This document shows positions 12,122 to 23,494 of a stretch of 64,000 nucleotides of DNA, in pieces. This DNA is from Ligula intestinalis (lineage: Eukaryota; Platyhelminthes; Cestoda; Diphyllobothriidea; Diphyllobothriidae), in contig JAYGXS010000002.1 in NCBI GenBank assembly GCA_036362985.1, positions 88,114,560-88,178,559 on the forward strand, given 5' to 3'. Below the pieces are notes generated by a model. The model was not told the origin of the DNA, did no database searches, and saw only the letters and a program-made list of their open reading frames with translations. Made by a program: the position numbers and the translations under genes. Within the stretch, counting starts at the first letter, position 1, and each line of letters starts with the position of its first letter.

Positions 12122-12197
12122 CGAGAAATAATGACTCTCACAAACGTTGTCAACCAGCAACAGGAGGAGATTTTTCATCTGCACGAGATATTGGAAG
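12122..12197 (+). CDS. PPFIBP: Liprin-beta coiled-coil exon C
   Basis: A 76-nt exon between gcatttag and GAAG|gtatgt, starting in phase 0 and leaving one base. The peptide REIMTLTNVVNQQQEEIFHL continues HEILE. It resembles the end of the liprin-beta coiled coil (EVQKMKKAVESLMAANEEKDRKIEDL-like region in vertebrates, compared from memory). The leftover G joins the AT that opens the exon at 32747 to make an Asp codon, so the two exons fit across a 20.5-kb intron. Confidence 0.5.
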
Positions 12198-13568
12198 GTA
12201 TGTCATTTTTATTCTTATGTTGCGATTTTCTGTAAAATATAATAGCCACTGATTGTCTACATGCATCTACCCTCTAAGCTTATGCTCATGTGCCATTTTT
12301 CAACCTCGTCAAATAGTTGACTACAACGATAATTTGTTGTACTGGAAGAAACCAGTGACTTGCTCTGCAGATGAAATTGGTTTCTTTCCTAGCCATTTTA
12401 ATTCCTTCTTCTGCCTATGCTGAAGAGCGAACTACGCTAGGGGAAGATGTTCATGGTCGCCGAAGCGCGTGGTCTAAATGGGCTCTGTACGTAAAGATAT
12501 TATAGGTGTTGGCAAGGAATAGCTCAGTGTTTATTATCAATAAGCAAATTTAAGTTTTCTAGCGCCCGTCACTCTAGAAGGGCCTTCATTTTAACGTTTC
12601 CTTCTCAGCCGTCCTTTCCTAAGATTTTTCGTATTTGGCCTTTACCGGGGGCGGTTTGGGAGATGGGTAACTCGCCTGTCAGTTAAAGTGGCCTTTTAAG
12701 TTCTCTTCACACGGCTGCTTATTGGGTCCTAATTCTCCGTCCATATTAACATTTTATTTGAGCACACCAGGCTGCTAATTTAATTGGTTAAGTACGAAAA
12801 GTGGAAAGACCTCTGGGTCCTGGAGTTAAACAACTAATATAACTTTTGTTCAGGTGGAAATAATGGGTTTCTTCATCAGTAATAGAAGCCTTTCCTGAAT
12901 CGTGCTGTTTATGTTGGATTTAATTTTGCATCAAATCCTCTACATAATTACTTTCTACTCAAATCGTAAAGTGGGTCTTTATTTTCTTAGGACAGAGATT
13001 TTGATTCGATTAAAAGGCTCGTCTTATTTTTGTGTGCGCAATTTCGTAAATTGAAGCATGCGGATCGCAGACACCTCGCCATCCTTCCTCACAGATTCGG
13101 CTGGTGTCACCGTGATCGCGGACCCTCCTTAGCTTCAAATGTCTTTTGGCTGCTTCACAGACGCAACCACTTCACTGCCGGACCTGACCATGCTTTAATT
13201 TACATACTGATTGACTTTCCGTACCCCTAGCACGGGCTCCAGCTAGAAATATGCACACATGCGCGGTTCCCGTTCTTGTTTTGCTGAATAATTTAGGTGC
13301 CAGAAATTCAAAACGTAAATAGGTCCTCCTAGGTTACTTGTTTTTCCAACGAACTACACACACACACGGCTTCAATAACAAATGGTTCGTCGAAAAATGG
13401 AACTGGCGAATCGGAATACTCGACCCTCGGTATTATGATGATAATTCTTTCACAAATTTTCTTTCCACACTGTGAAAATAGATGAGGTAAACGAAGCAGT
13501 GTAAATAGGGGGGCAACTGTCTGCCAGACTTCCAAACTGGGCAAATATCAGAAAGTCGCCCAGGCAAA
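12198..13568. other. Intron: no recognised feature
   Basis: About 1.4 kb of unique-looking AT-rich intron sequence. The ORF at 13030-13230 matches nothing I know. Confidence 0.4.
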
Positions 13569-14137
13569 AGTAGCTAATGTAGGCCCACTAATATACCCCT
13601 GGTCCCAGCATTTTGCCCTGTAAAAAGGGTGGTTATAGAGTTTTGGGGGTGGGGAAATAGGATAAGCAGAAAAGGAAATTTTTAGAAAAAAAGTGTAAAG
13701 TGAAAAATATGTAGTCGAAGTTACTTCCCGCGGCCGCTGGGAGTAAGTTGTTCCGCATGTAAATTGAGGTTGTGCGCGGCAGCGCTACGCGCCGCGGACT
13801 ATACTTATTTAATTCCAGAACGGTAAATTGGACCTCAGGTAAGTTGAAGTAGACGAACTTCTAACCACCGTTTCATTTTGCGGGAAATTCAAGAAACCTG
13901 CAATTTGATGATCGTGCTTTTCCGTAATAAGTGAACGGATGATACAGATTAGGAAAATCTCCAGAGATATAAATAAACAACACTTCTAAATACAGTGAAA
14001 TAAAAATGCATTTAGCATTTATTAAAGTATATTCCAGTGTGTGTCCTAATTCGCCACCCATAAAACCCTATGACCACCGTTTTCGTAGGAAAAAATGCAG
14101 GGAGTAGGGATTAATGAGTGGACCTGCATAAGCTGCT
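13569..14137 (+). mobile_element. MITE family 1, copy 1 (569 bp)
   Basis: A full-length copy with imperfect terminal inverted repeats: left end AGTAGCTAATGTAGGCCCAC, right end GTGGACCTGCATAAGCTGCT. The inverted similarity extends about 70 bases inward from each end, around the words CCAGCATTTTGCCCTG and GGGTGGTTATAG. Near the middle is a GC-rich core with ccgcggccgc and cgccgcgg. It has no ORF. Related copies lie at 24705-25262, 36422-36982 and 54018-54479. Confidence 0.8.
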
Positions 14138-14958
14138 GTTGTCGTCGCCCAAAAGTAAGGCTTCAAAAATGCATAAGGTCAATTTACAGGAAACGTCTGC
14201 GCGTTCCGCATTTCTGGAAAGTGAGTTTACGGAAAATTCTTCCGTTCTCACTCCGTCGTTTTCGACGTTTGCGATATACACTCACTGAGTACTCTTATAA
14301 CGCAGGTTCTTCCTGCGCGTTCACTTGCATTGTCCCTTCAAGGAACTTCGCTCGTTAATGACTGAGGCGTTGTACTAGCAGGTCTGTGCATTAAGAAGTC
14401 GGCTTTACGAGGCCACGTGCGCCTGATCCAGCCTTCTTGACTCCGTATTGACTCCGGAAGCGGACGAATGCGGGGGAGGGCAGTGCGGTAGAGGCAACGC
14501 ATTTCTGCTGTCACTTAAACATAACTCACCCGCAAGTCACCGAGCCTAGCCGAACTTGCTGTGAGACACACAGTGAACCTCCTCGGATGTGATGGCGAAC
14601 TGTCAGGTCGCATTGTTATCCGGAAACGTCTTCGGAAGGTATGGGGGAGCACTTTGAAAGCAGATGGAAATCGCAAAACCCTTTTACTACGCTTGTGTAT
14701 GCCCTGTCCTTTTCACACGACCAGCTTCTTTAAGGTAAGGACGCATGCTATCACCCGAGTTAATGGAGTCGCTTGCAAACCGTCGCTTAAAGGTCTTCGT
14801 CTTCTTGCGTATTAGCCATGAGCGGATAAGGTGTTTTCAAATTTGCTTCAAGACTAAGCCATACTGCCCCAGATGCACTCATAAGCATCCTATTTCAGCC
14901 ATCACTGTACTGGCCTGGTATTGTGGTCATTTTACACACGAACCAATTGTCAAAATTT
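14138..14958. other. Intron: no recognised feature
   Basis: Moderately GC-rich intron sequence with short ORFs only. I see nothing assignable. Confidence 0.4.
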
Positions 14959-15088
14959 AAAGGTAGGCATCCTTTGGGAAAATGAGTATACGTATTTATT
15001 CCGTACATTTTCGACATTGGACCTGGGGATCCAGGGTCGAAAATTAGCTGAATAAATTTACTCATTTTCCCAAAGGACGCCTTTCCTT
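14959..15088. repeat. Foldback repeat family 3, short copy
   Basis: A 130-bp imperfect palindrome. The left arm carries GCATCCTTTGGGAAAATGAG and the right arm the inverse around CTCATTTTCCCAAAGG. Towards the centre the arms continue as ATTTTCGAC and its inverse around GATCCAGGGTCG. A longer relative is at 47668-47988, so this is a dispersed family. Confidence 0.8.
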
Positions 15089-18000
15089 GAAATTACACTT
15101 CTTGGGATGCCTGCATTCCAGTTGATATGAAATTTTCAAATTCTGTACGCTAAAGTTGACGTAGCTCTTTTAGAAAATAGTGGCTAAATTTACTCAGTCC
15201 TTGCCCCCCCCCCGACAAAAGTTGGCAGACTTTCAGGCCGTCCAAGCCTTTAAATGTCAGACCGTTTGATTGGCATGATGTCAGCACTTATTTCTCTAAT
15301 ACCTATATCAATTCCTTTCAAAGGAAATTATTGTCTACGAAACTTTTTTAGGTCATACATTACTGATAGAACTTTCTTTTAAAAGGAGGAGAGAGCGAGC
15401 CTCAAGACAGAATGGGACGAGTGACTTCCGTTAGCGTTCATTGACGAATGCTAACAGAAAGAGTTATGTATGATTAAACTACAAGTGCCAATTAGCAGTG
15501 GAAGAATTGTGTAAAAAGGCGGTAGGGAAACAAACCGAATATTTATAGCTTTCTTACCCTTCAGTTGTATTCGGAGCCGTACATTTAAAGCCTAGTTCAC
15601 AGGTTCGAGAGAAAAGAAAGTATGCCTCGCTGCCTGATGATGTGCATGCCTAGCGTGTTTTTCTGATACCTGGGGATCTCCAGCTCACCGAATTAGCCCA
15701 AATACATTAAAATACCAAGACTTTCCCCTATTGAATTACGTTGCTTACGTTTGAGCGGCCCACTTGTCCGCTATTTAACTTCCCTGTGTTTACACGCGCA
15801 ATCAATGTCCAAATAAGTCACTTTTAAGTTTGCTCAATCAACAAAACAACCGAGAAAATAATCGTCTGTCCCAGTGTGAAAGGAATCCTGATATTCCCGT
15901 GCACATAAACATTTGTTTGCCCATTTAAGTGACTTGGTTCTCGGACGATGTGTAACATAATTCCTGCACACTACTAAATTGCGCAGATGGTCAGTGTATG
16001 CTCAAAGATTTGGCTAATTACCTAATGTGGTCTGGATTAAGGAACTGTGTGGTGAATTGTCGGGGAGACAATGCAAGGGACATCCGTAAAAACCGTTTTT
16101 TTTAGTTTCCAACTTGAGCTGCATTGCCTAGGCCACACTAGTGGGGCGGGTGTACCAAGCACCTTCGCTTACAGTAGATATGGTTAGACCGAAATAGTCC
16201 TACTTTTACGGCACTTCTGCATATCCAAGCTGGCTAGAAGTTTCACGTTTTCGCCGATAGCAAAGTTAAATAATGCCTTGGGACTTGGTAATCTTTTTTT
16301 GCCAAGCAATATTCCATGGCGCCAATGCAATGGGTGGTACGGCAGTCCAGCGGCAATAAATCTTGCTCGTCAGACGGCTAGCAAGGGCCTTTGAGTGTAT
16401 AGAGTCGAATGACCCCTTGAAATTGCATGGTTAAACCAAACGAAGAAGATAGCGTACATAGCTATCTAATTTATTTGTTGTGCTTCTGTTTATGCGTGGG
16501 ACATCGAAGTCAATCATTCCCTCCATTAAGAAGCTTGAATTTTTTAAACGGACATCCCACGCTTTCCAGCGTAGTTGCATAGCATGAAAAAGCTTGGACG
16601 CCTACCTAGAAATACCATCATCTAACTTGCTAAAACTAGAACGTGTTGGCTGTTAAAAGTGCAAGGCGTCCGAGGTTTTCGTAAGAACCGATAGGACAAC
16701 TGTTAACTGAACTGTGGCTGGCCACGTGCCTGCCGATGAACTAGTCCAGCCTAGTTATCGCACCGCTCTACTTCGGACACCTTTTAAAGACGCATAAATG
16801 TCGTTTGTTTCCGGAGTGTCAGTGATACTTCTTTCAATCAGTCTTGCTGCCTAGCAATTCATATGCACCACCCAAGCCTTACCATAATACGCTTACTCCT
16901 ATTCCCATCGGCAAAATGCAATGATTTACAAAACGGGCGTACTCCTTGATTGTGAGAGCGAAAGAGCAATGCATGTCCTTGTTTTCCGGTGGCCTCAATC
17001 GTCGCCTTTCTGGATACATTGCTTGATATTCTAACATCGAAGAATTCATCACATCTTTGTTAGCCATACCTTTTTTCCACATACCTGAAAAACTGATTAA
17101 TTCACCGCCTATGCGACATAGGCATCCCCACAAGTTAAATGTCCTAGGGTGTCTGTGTGTCTTAAATCTTCCCTTTGTTCAGCACTCTTCTATTCCTTTC
17201 ACGCGTCCTCGCAACAATGACCGTCCATTTCCTAGTGTATCCAATATATTTCTCTATTCACATCATTCACTTTTCCCGGTAGAAAAAAATCCTTCGGACT
17301 AGCGAAATGTTTTCTTCTGTGTATGTTCAAAAGAGAGTTGGCTCTGAGGCGAGGCATGGACACCTGTTCAGGCGTTGGTAAGCGAAATTGGAATTACACA
17401 CTTCGCAATACATCTTTGCTACTCACACATTTTATAAAATTCGCTCCGTTCTGCTACTATACTAACTTCCACCGCCGATCTTCTGTGCCAATTGAACCGG
17501 ATTAGTATTCCGATCAAAAGACTGCATGCTATGTTACCATCTTCCTCAAATTGTCTTCGTACCGCTTCCGTCCTCCACAGTCTCATTATTCCAGCACGAC
17601 TGTTGTGTAATCCATACCATGCAACTCCAACCATCTGCTTACTGAATCACTAGCATGGCTTCTATACACGTTGACAGAATCCTGACGAATTCGAAAACAA
17701 AAAAAATTCAATGAACTCTTTGGTACGCTTTCAGTTATGCCCAATCCCCCAGTCAAACTTCTTTTATATTTATTTTCTTGTAAGTCGCTGCAAAGATCTT
17801 CTTAGTTCGAACGTCTTTTCGGAAGGTATCTCTACCGTGAGTCCCACTGCAAGGTGAGCGCAGGGACGATTATGTGCCCGTAAACTAGTTAATAGTGGTA
17901 GTCGACTTGCGCCGCATCTGTCACACCCTCTCTTCCGTACGTGGGTCTCCTGACACGATAGAGTCAAGAAGGCCGGAGGTGGGCATTGAGCGCAGGTGGC

Positions 18001-18116
18001 TGGCGCAGCGTGAGCCTGCGATGGGCGCGCCACCACACCCCGCTCATGTGTGGGATCTGCTATGAACGCGCATGCCCAATGAAGTCTGCCATGCCCCGAT
18101 CACTGTTTATATAAGT
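15089..18116. other. Intron: no recognised feature
   Basis: About 3 kb with only short ORFs and a C tract near 15203. No repeat shared with the window was seen. Confidence 0.4.
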
Positions 18117-19081
18117 ACGCGCCAGATTTCTTGCAACATGCCGACATATGCGAATGATTGATACTCTTTCGCTAATCGGCATTGACTCAGGTTGTCCTAT
18201 TGATTAACGTGTAGTCTATTCTAAAGGTTATTTCAGTCATGATAGGGTGCGGGCTCTTTGACGAACTTCGCTCTGACCACTAACAAAATGTATGTACGGT
18301 AAAAAGGAACTACTTAAATAGTATACCTTTTTATAATTGATTTTGACTGCTTTTATAAAAACAAATCTATTTTTTGGAAAACCTGCACGAAAAAAATTAT
18401 TTCTTGTACTCGTTGGGTAGGCAATTACGCCCTCTTCAAATTTTATGCTTGGAAAACATTCTAATTATGAGCTTCTTTAGGATTGTGAGGTGTTTTACTC
18501 ATAATAAATCGTATCTGTCAATTTATTGATGTTGCCTATACTGTATAAAGTATGCTCCACATCTATTGGAACCCTTTATGAGAACTATGTAGCTTCTTCC
18601 TCAAACGGTGGGTGAAAATATACCTTTCCTTAAACAGGATGTACACAGTGCGCAGTTTGTAAACCTTGAATTTGACTGTAGAAGTGAGTAAGTTTCCAAA
18701 TTATTCGGCAATTTAGAAACTTTTTTAAAACCGAAGGATGCCCTATATTTAAGTATAACGTTTTAAAAATGCGTAATTTCCTACCCAGCGAGTACAAGAT
18801 ATATCTTTTTCGTGCCTGTTTTCCGTAAAGTATATTTGAATTTATAAAGGCAGTCAAAATAAATGAGAAAACGCATACTTTTTAAATAGTCACCTTTTAC
18901 CGTACATACATTTTGTTAGTGCTCAGAGCGAAGTTCGTTAAAAAGCCCGCATGCTATCATGGCTGCAATAACTCCAGAATAGACTGCATGCTAATCAGTA
19001 TCACAACCTGAGTCAATGCAGATTAGCGAAAGAGTATCAAGCTTTCGCATATGTCGGCATGTTGCAAGAATTCTGGCGTGT
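18117..19081 (+). mobile_element. Foldback element family 2, copy 1 (965 bp)
   Basis: The arms at roughly 18117-18445 and 18765-19081 are imperfect reverse complements over about 320 bases. Outer ends are ACGCGCCAGATTTCTTGCAA and its inverse near GCAAGAATTCTGGCG. The arms share CTTTCGCTAATCGGCATTG, CGAACTTCGCTC and the inner block around GGAAAACCTGCACGAAAAA. The unpaired centre is about 320 bp with no ORF of note. A second copy, lacking most of the left arm, surrounds the RTE element at 48863-52485. It is probably a non-autonomous DNA transposon with long inverted repeats. Confidence 0.85.
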
Positions 19082-20100
19082 ATTGTACACCAAAATGTAT
19101 TTTCTACCACTTTTGCAGTAATGTATCCTACAAGACTCTACACCTCGCTTTTTATCCCTTCTTCTTCCTCTATTACATCCTTCATAAAGACCAACAAAGC
19201 CTCATCAGCTTATCTACGGCAACAGCATTAACGTCTTTTTATTGAGTCACGGCGTGATCTACTTTTCTGACTAGATGTCAGTCTAACGTTTCCCATCGCC
19301 CGAGGCCCACTTGATTGTTCTATTCGTGTGCTCTGGCTCAGTTAACCTCATCACACACACCCATGCCTCGGCGGCGAGGAGGATGAGGAGTCGTAGCAGC
19401 ATGATCGGAAAGGGCTGCTCCGTAATCAAAAACACAGATGGAGAGGAGAGGAGATAGATCCACCGTAAGGAGGTTTGGTGTGGCAGACCTGAGGGAGGGT
19501 GGGAACGCGACGAAGACGCGTCTGCTGTGGTTCCCACCGCCGCTTTCGTCGGGGTCCATGGCGTATCTTAAAGTATGTTGGAACAGGGACGGTGGCTTGC
19601 GTGTGAAGTAGATTACAATGGTGATAGACATGTGCTGCATTTACAGCACTTGCTTGTCCTTCCCTCCCACACCTGGACCCAGTGTCATGACCGAATGAAG
19701 AAGACTGGAAGCAGGTGAGGGCGTAGATGCCGGGCATAACCTGAGGCGCTCCCATGCATGCCACGACACCTGGATTGGGTCCCACGGGCGGGAGTGCCAT
19801 AGAGGCCTCATGCGGATGATGCTATTGCAGCTGTTTGCTGTCTATTAGTCGGCCAGTCCACACACACACTACGTTGACTGCAAGGTCCGAGTATTTTCGT
19901 CAGTTGTCAGCCCCTTCCAAGCCACTGCTGTTAGCGCACCGTGATAAATTCGAAGGCGTGAGATTGTTTATAGTGCGATTAATGCGCTGAGGCGCAGATC
20001 ACATAGAGGCCACGCTAAGAAGAAGAAGTCATTGCAGTCCGACTTTTGGGCCACCACGGTACACAAACACACACACTGGGGTTGACTACGAGGTCTGATG
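19082..20100. other. Intron: unassigned, moderately GC-rich
   Basis: About 1 kb with several overlapping minus-strand ORFs of low-complexity, Pro/Ser-rich type (for example 19426-19800). I recognise no family. Its position next to Penelope-type terminal sequence and a decayed LINE suggests it is transposon debris. Confidence 0.3.
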
Positions 20101-20166
20101 AAAAAGCGATCACTGGAACAAGAGTTTTATTGGCCTGACGTTTCAGATTCCGTCGGGAATCCTTAG
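20100..20166 (-). repeat. PLE terminal piece with decayed hammerhead-like core
   Basis: On the minus strand, CTAAGGA (20166-20160) is followed by a perfect stem GATTCC/GGAATC and then GAAACGTC (20144-20137). Next come AGGCCAATAAAA and CCAGTGATCG. The flank after GAAACGTC is shared with 24281 onward, 41116 onward and, degraded, with 23530-23495. The first box is altered from CTGANGA and the spacing is 30 nt, not 34, so this copy is probably inactive. Confidence 0.5.
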
Positions 20167-22223
20167 TCATACGTAATCGTAAACAAGTCTGACACATGCG
20201 CAGATAAAGGGTGATACATGCACGGATTGCACGGTATTTATAGTTCGTAGCGGTCACCCGCATGCGTACTATAATTGTCAGTTCCTTTAGCCACCGCTTG
20301 AGGTCTTAATTGTTGCGGTTATTGCTCATTAATTGCCACAGCGTTATTGTCCGCGTCGGATGCGGGTTTGATAATTGCGCGACAATTATGCCCGCTGTCG
20401 TCAGAGTTGTTGTTGCCTCTGGTCCTTCCCAGGTGACTGATTCTTTTGCTCAGGAAATTTCTCAGTACACCGGATGGGAACGCTAAATTGTTGCGCTTGT
20501 TGATGGACTGGGGTCTGAGCTCAGTCTGACGTGACGTGTAGCAGAGGCGACGCACGCAGTAGGGACCGACCAGCAGCCTCTCGAATTACATGAGCCGTGC
20601 CGATTACATGCTATTGAGCGTGGTCATGCGTGATGTAAGTGCTTGTGAAGAGAAATGTGGGGTAGTGTGGTATGGCCGGCAATGTTCTACCACAGGTTTT
20701 CGAGGAGACCCATGTGATAAGTGAATGTGCGTGGGCAGTATGGAAAGTTAAGGGAGGTACGGCGGGTTTATGTTTAGGCTCCGGGCACTGGTAACAGTGC
20801 AATGGGTTCGCAAATGGCCAATAAGGCCGACTTGTGAGGTGAATATGCCAAAGGAATGTGAACAGGTTGGGATCACGTCCCTATTGTTGGTGATGTGGCG
20901 GTGGTGGTTGACGGAGCATCGGAAGTGATCTTACCAGTGGGAGGGGGGAGGGGTGGGCGGCGAGAAGCATGTTGATGTTTGTGGTGGTCGACGCGGAGGT
21001 TGTTGCAGGGGTGATGAGGTGACGGCATGTACTCAAGGGCGTAACCAGCGGTGATGGGTGTGATCGTCGCCTTGGGTGCCAAGGGGGTTGGGCGGGAGTG
21101 ACAATAAGGAGGTTTGTAAATGCAGCATTCGACGCATTGGATTCGAAAATATTTGACGAGGCTGATTCGCGCTTGGAATTCTTGCTGGTTGTATGGGCAC
21201 ATTGGCAGGGTTCGAGTGTTCGCCTCTTTGGATTGGAGGTGCTTGTTACCTGCGAGTCACTCTTTTGATTGGCGGTGGTGATCCGGTTATTGCGCCCATC
21301 TTCACCACTCTTCCCTATATCGACTGGTTCTGGTCGGGATGGTTTGTAGTCACTTCCGAACATTCTTTTAACTATCTTTATGGCGTCGTGTTTGTCTGCT
21401 TTGTTGGATAGTCCCCCCCGGCGACATATCCTTAAACTATTCGTTTGAGTAATCACTCGCTATCCATCCTTACGAAGTGGCCGCTACATCGCAGTTGCAA
21501 TTGCCTCAGAATGACGTGGATGTTGGGGATTCCGGCCCGCTCCAAAAATTTAATGTCTGGGATTCTGTCTTGTCGTGCCAGCTTTAGTATTCGCCGGAGA
21601 CAAAGGAAGTAAAAGTGGTTGACCTTCCTGGCTTGATTGGAAAAAGACGGTCCAGGTTTCGCTCCATAGCGTAGGGTCATCAAGACAAAGACCGTGATGC
21701 CTTTACACAGAGACTCCAAGCCAGCCAAAGTCCTGGTTGGTCTGAAAGATACGTCGCGCAACTTCATTGTCGATTTGTGTGTTAAGCGAGAATGTGCCGC
21801 CTAGGTAGGCGAAGTTGTCCAGGCTTTTATGTTGGGTAGCGTTGACATTTATTGGGAGATGTTGTATTCCATTGTGGATAACGGTTGGACCATGACCATC
21901 GTCGTGTCCATGTTGATTGCCGGCGCCGAAATGCTCTGTGCTCCTTTGAATCTTGTCTTAAGTCACGGTGTTCAGTGCGCAGTTGTCTACGAAAAGCAGG
22001 TCGTGGTTATGAAAGGGTTGTCGGTCCCCTTGCTGCTTCTAGAGATGTAAGCTGGTCGCATCCTTGAACTCCTGAGAAACTTGTTCTGCAGTATCGCTGT
22101 ACATTTGTGCATCGGCCGGAGACCGCTGGGATTTCATCGGATCCCGGCGCTCTCTTGCTAGGCCGCTGTTGGACGATTGGGATGGTTCCTGATAGGGTAG
22201 GCGGGAGATCCAGGTCGTTATTA

Positions 22224-23407
22224 CAGGGTGCCCCACAAAAAAACCCCTAAGTTTGTGATTGTTACGGCGAACGGACCGCCCATGCCGTCACGATCGATGG
22301 CGGAGAAAACAGAACACCTGGGCCACATCCGAAGTTAAGCCGCCCCCGTTGGTTCGCACCCGCATTCATGTCGCCCACGCCATGTTCCGCTCAGTGGTGA
22401 GGAGCACCCACACACCGTGGGTGGTGGTCGTAGAGGAGAAGGTTCTAAAATGCCCACCTGCGCACCATAGGCCAGGAATATTCTGGAAAGACGTGTAGAC
22501 CCATGCCACAGCTAAGCAATTTCCAGCGCGAGGTCATCGTCCTATTCCGGAAAGAACATCCAACATGAGGGTTGCAGAAATGTCGGAACATTTTGTCTAA
22601 ATTTTTTGGTGCCATTACAACTGACCAGTTTAGAGGTGTCGCGGCTGCATTCAAACAAGGTGGATCGCCTGTAGAAAAGGTGCGTAAGCCTGGTAGTGGC
22701 ACTTCTTGTAGGCACGATTCCCCAACAAGGCGAACAGTCTTGGAACTTGCCGTAACTCCACCAGATCATCACAGAAGACATTCAAGTCAACGTGAAATTT
22801 GTAAAGAACTGGGATTGTCAAAAGGGTATGTGCACAGAACAATTGCAAAATCCAATTTAAAATGTTTTCGACGTATTCAATGCCATGTTTTAACTGAAGC
22901 ACACCAGCAAGGTCGAAAGACAAAGTGTAATGCCATGCTTCAGCGTTTCGGTGAAGGAGAAAAATGGAAACTAGTGTGGTTCTCAGACGAATCATCATTC
23001 TGCTTGTCTGCACCACTGAATAGGCATAATGAACCCCAGCAATGGCCATCCAAGAGCCCTGACCTGAATGTAATGGACTTTTGCGTTTGGAGTGTACTCT
23101 TACAGGAGGTTCAGAGACGAAGAATAGGAATCACTGATATTGAGTCAATAAAACATGTGTTGATGGACACATGGAACAACATCCCTCTTGATGTCATTTG
23201 TCGAGCAGCATAGAGCTGGATGGATCGCTTACGTCGCTGTTCTGCAGTTAATGGACAGCATTTTGAGCGGTATCTGTAACTTGTTGTTAGGTAACAGTTT
23301 GTTAATTTCACAAGAAAGTTGTTAGTTATAATTGTAATCAATAATTTTTATTTTTATAACAGTATAAGCATTATCATAAATTTAGGGGTTTTTCGTGGGG
23401 CACCCTG
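22224..23407 (+). mobile_element. Mariner-type DNA transposon, internally deleted
   Basis: A 1184-bp element bounded by inverted repeats of about 35 bp. The left end is CAGGGTGCCCCACAAAA; the right end is its inverse with a few mismatches, ending GGGGCACCCTG at 23407. TA dinucleotides flank it at 22222-22223 and 23408-23409, the duplication expected for Tc1/mariner. The interior encodes a transposase relic. It inserted into the minus-strand LINE between the ..DVEIDRF and NNDLDLPP blocks, so it is younger than that LINE. Confidence 0.93.
22503..23275 (+). pseudogene. Mariner transposase relic
   Basis: Tc1/mariner transposase bound the terminal repeats and cut and joined DNA with a DDD/E triad. 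A possible start ATG at 22503 gives a short MPQLSNFQREVIVLFRKEHP frame that stops. Another frame is open at 22572-23212 and includes a helix-turn-helix-like SQREICKELGLSKGYVHRTI, the first catalytic block VWFSDESSF and the last block WPSKSPDLNVMDF. Only about 15 residues separate these two blocks, where intact family members have more than 100, so the segment with the second catalytic Asp is missing. A TAG at 23210-23212 precedes the remaining end (SWMDRLRRC..). It cannot be catalytically active. Confidence 0.85.
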
Positions 23408-23494
23408 TAGTTTCCGTTTGGTTGAACCGATCGATTTCAACATCGGAGATTGTTGGTGGATGGTCAAGGACAGTTCTGACATGAAGGGGACACG

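Larger units (their letters stand above)
20600..23490 (-). mobile_element. Decayed non-LTR retrotransposon split by mariner
   Basis: Read on the minus strand from 23490: RTVLDHPPTISDVEIDRF (about 23465-23420), then a mariner element (22224-23407), then NNDLDLPPTLSGTIP and APGSDEIPA (about 22215-22120), SQEFKDATS (about 22070), LLFVDNCALNT (about 21995-21960), SLDNFAYLGG (about 21820), RKVNHFYFLCLRRILKLARQ (about 21625) and LQLRCSGHFVRMD (about 21490). A zinc-finger-like CPYNQQEFQARISLVKYF region follows near 21195. The blocks match a LINE family common in flatworm genomes, which ends in C2H2-type fingers. The RT core between FKDAT and LLFVDN is deleted, and the catalytic site reads FVDN where the family has FADD. 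Confidence 0.75.

Noticed and set aside
20881..21456. A 191-codon minus-strand ORF as a host Pro/Ser-rich protein
   Set aside because: It lies between LINE blocks in the same direction and overlaps the zinc-finger-like tail in another frame; it is frame-shifted LINE sequence.
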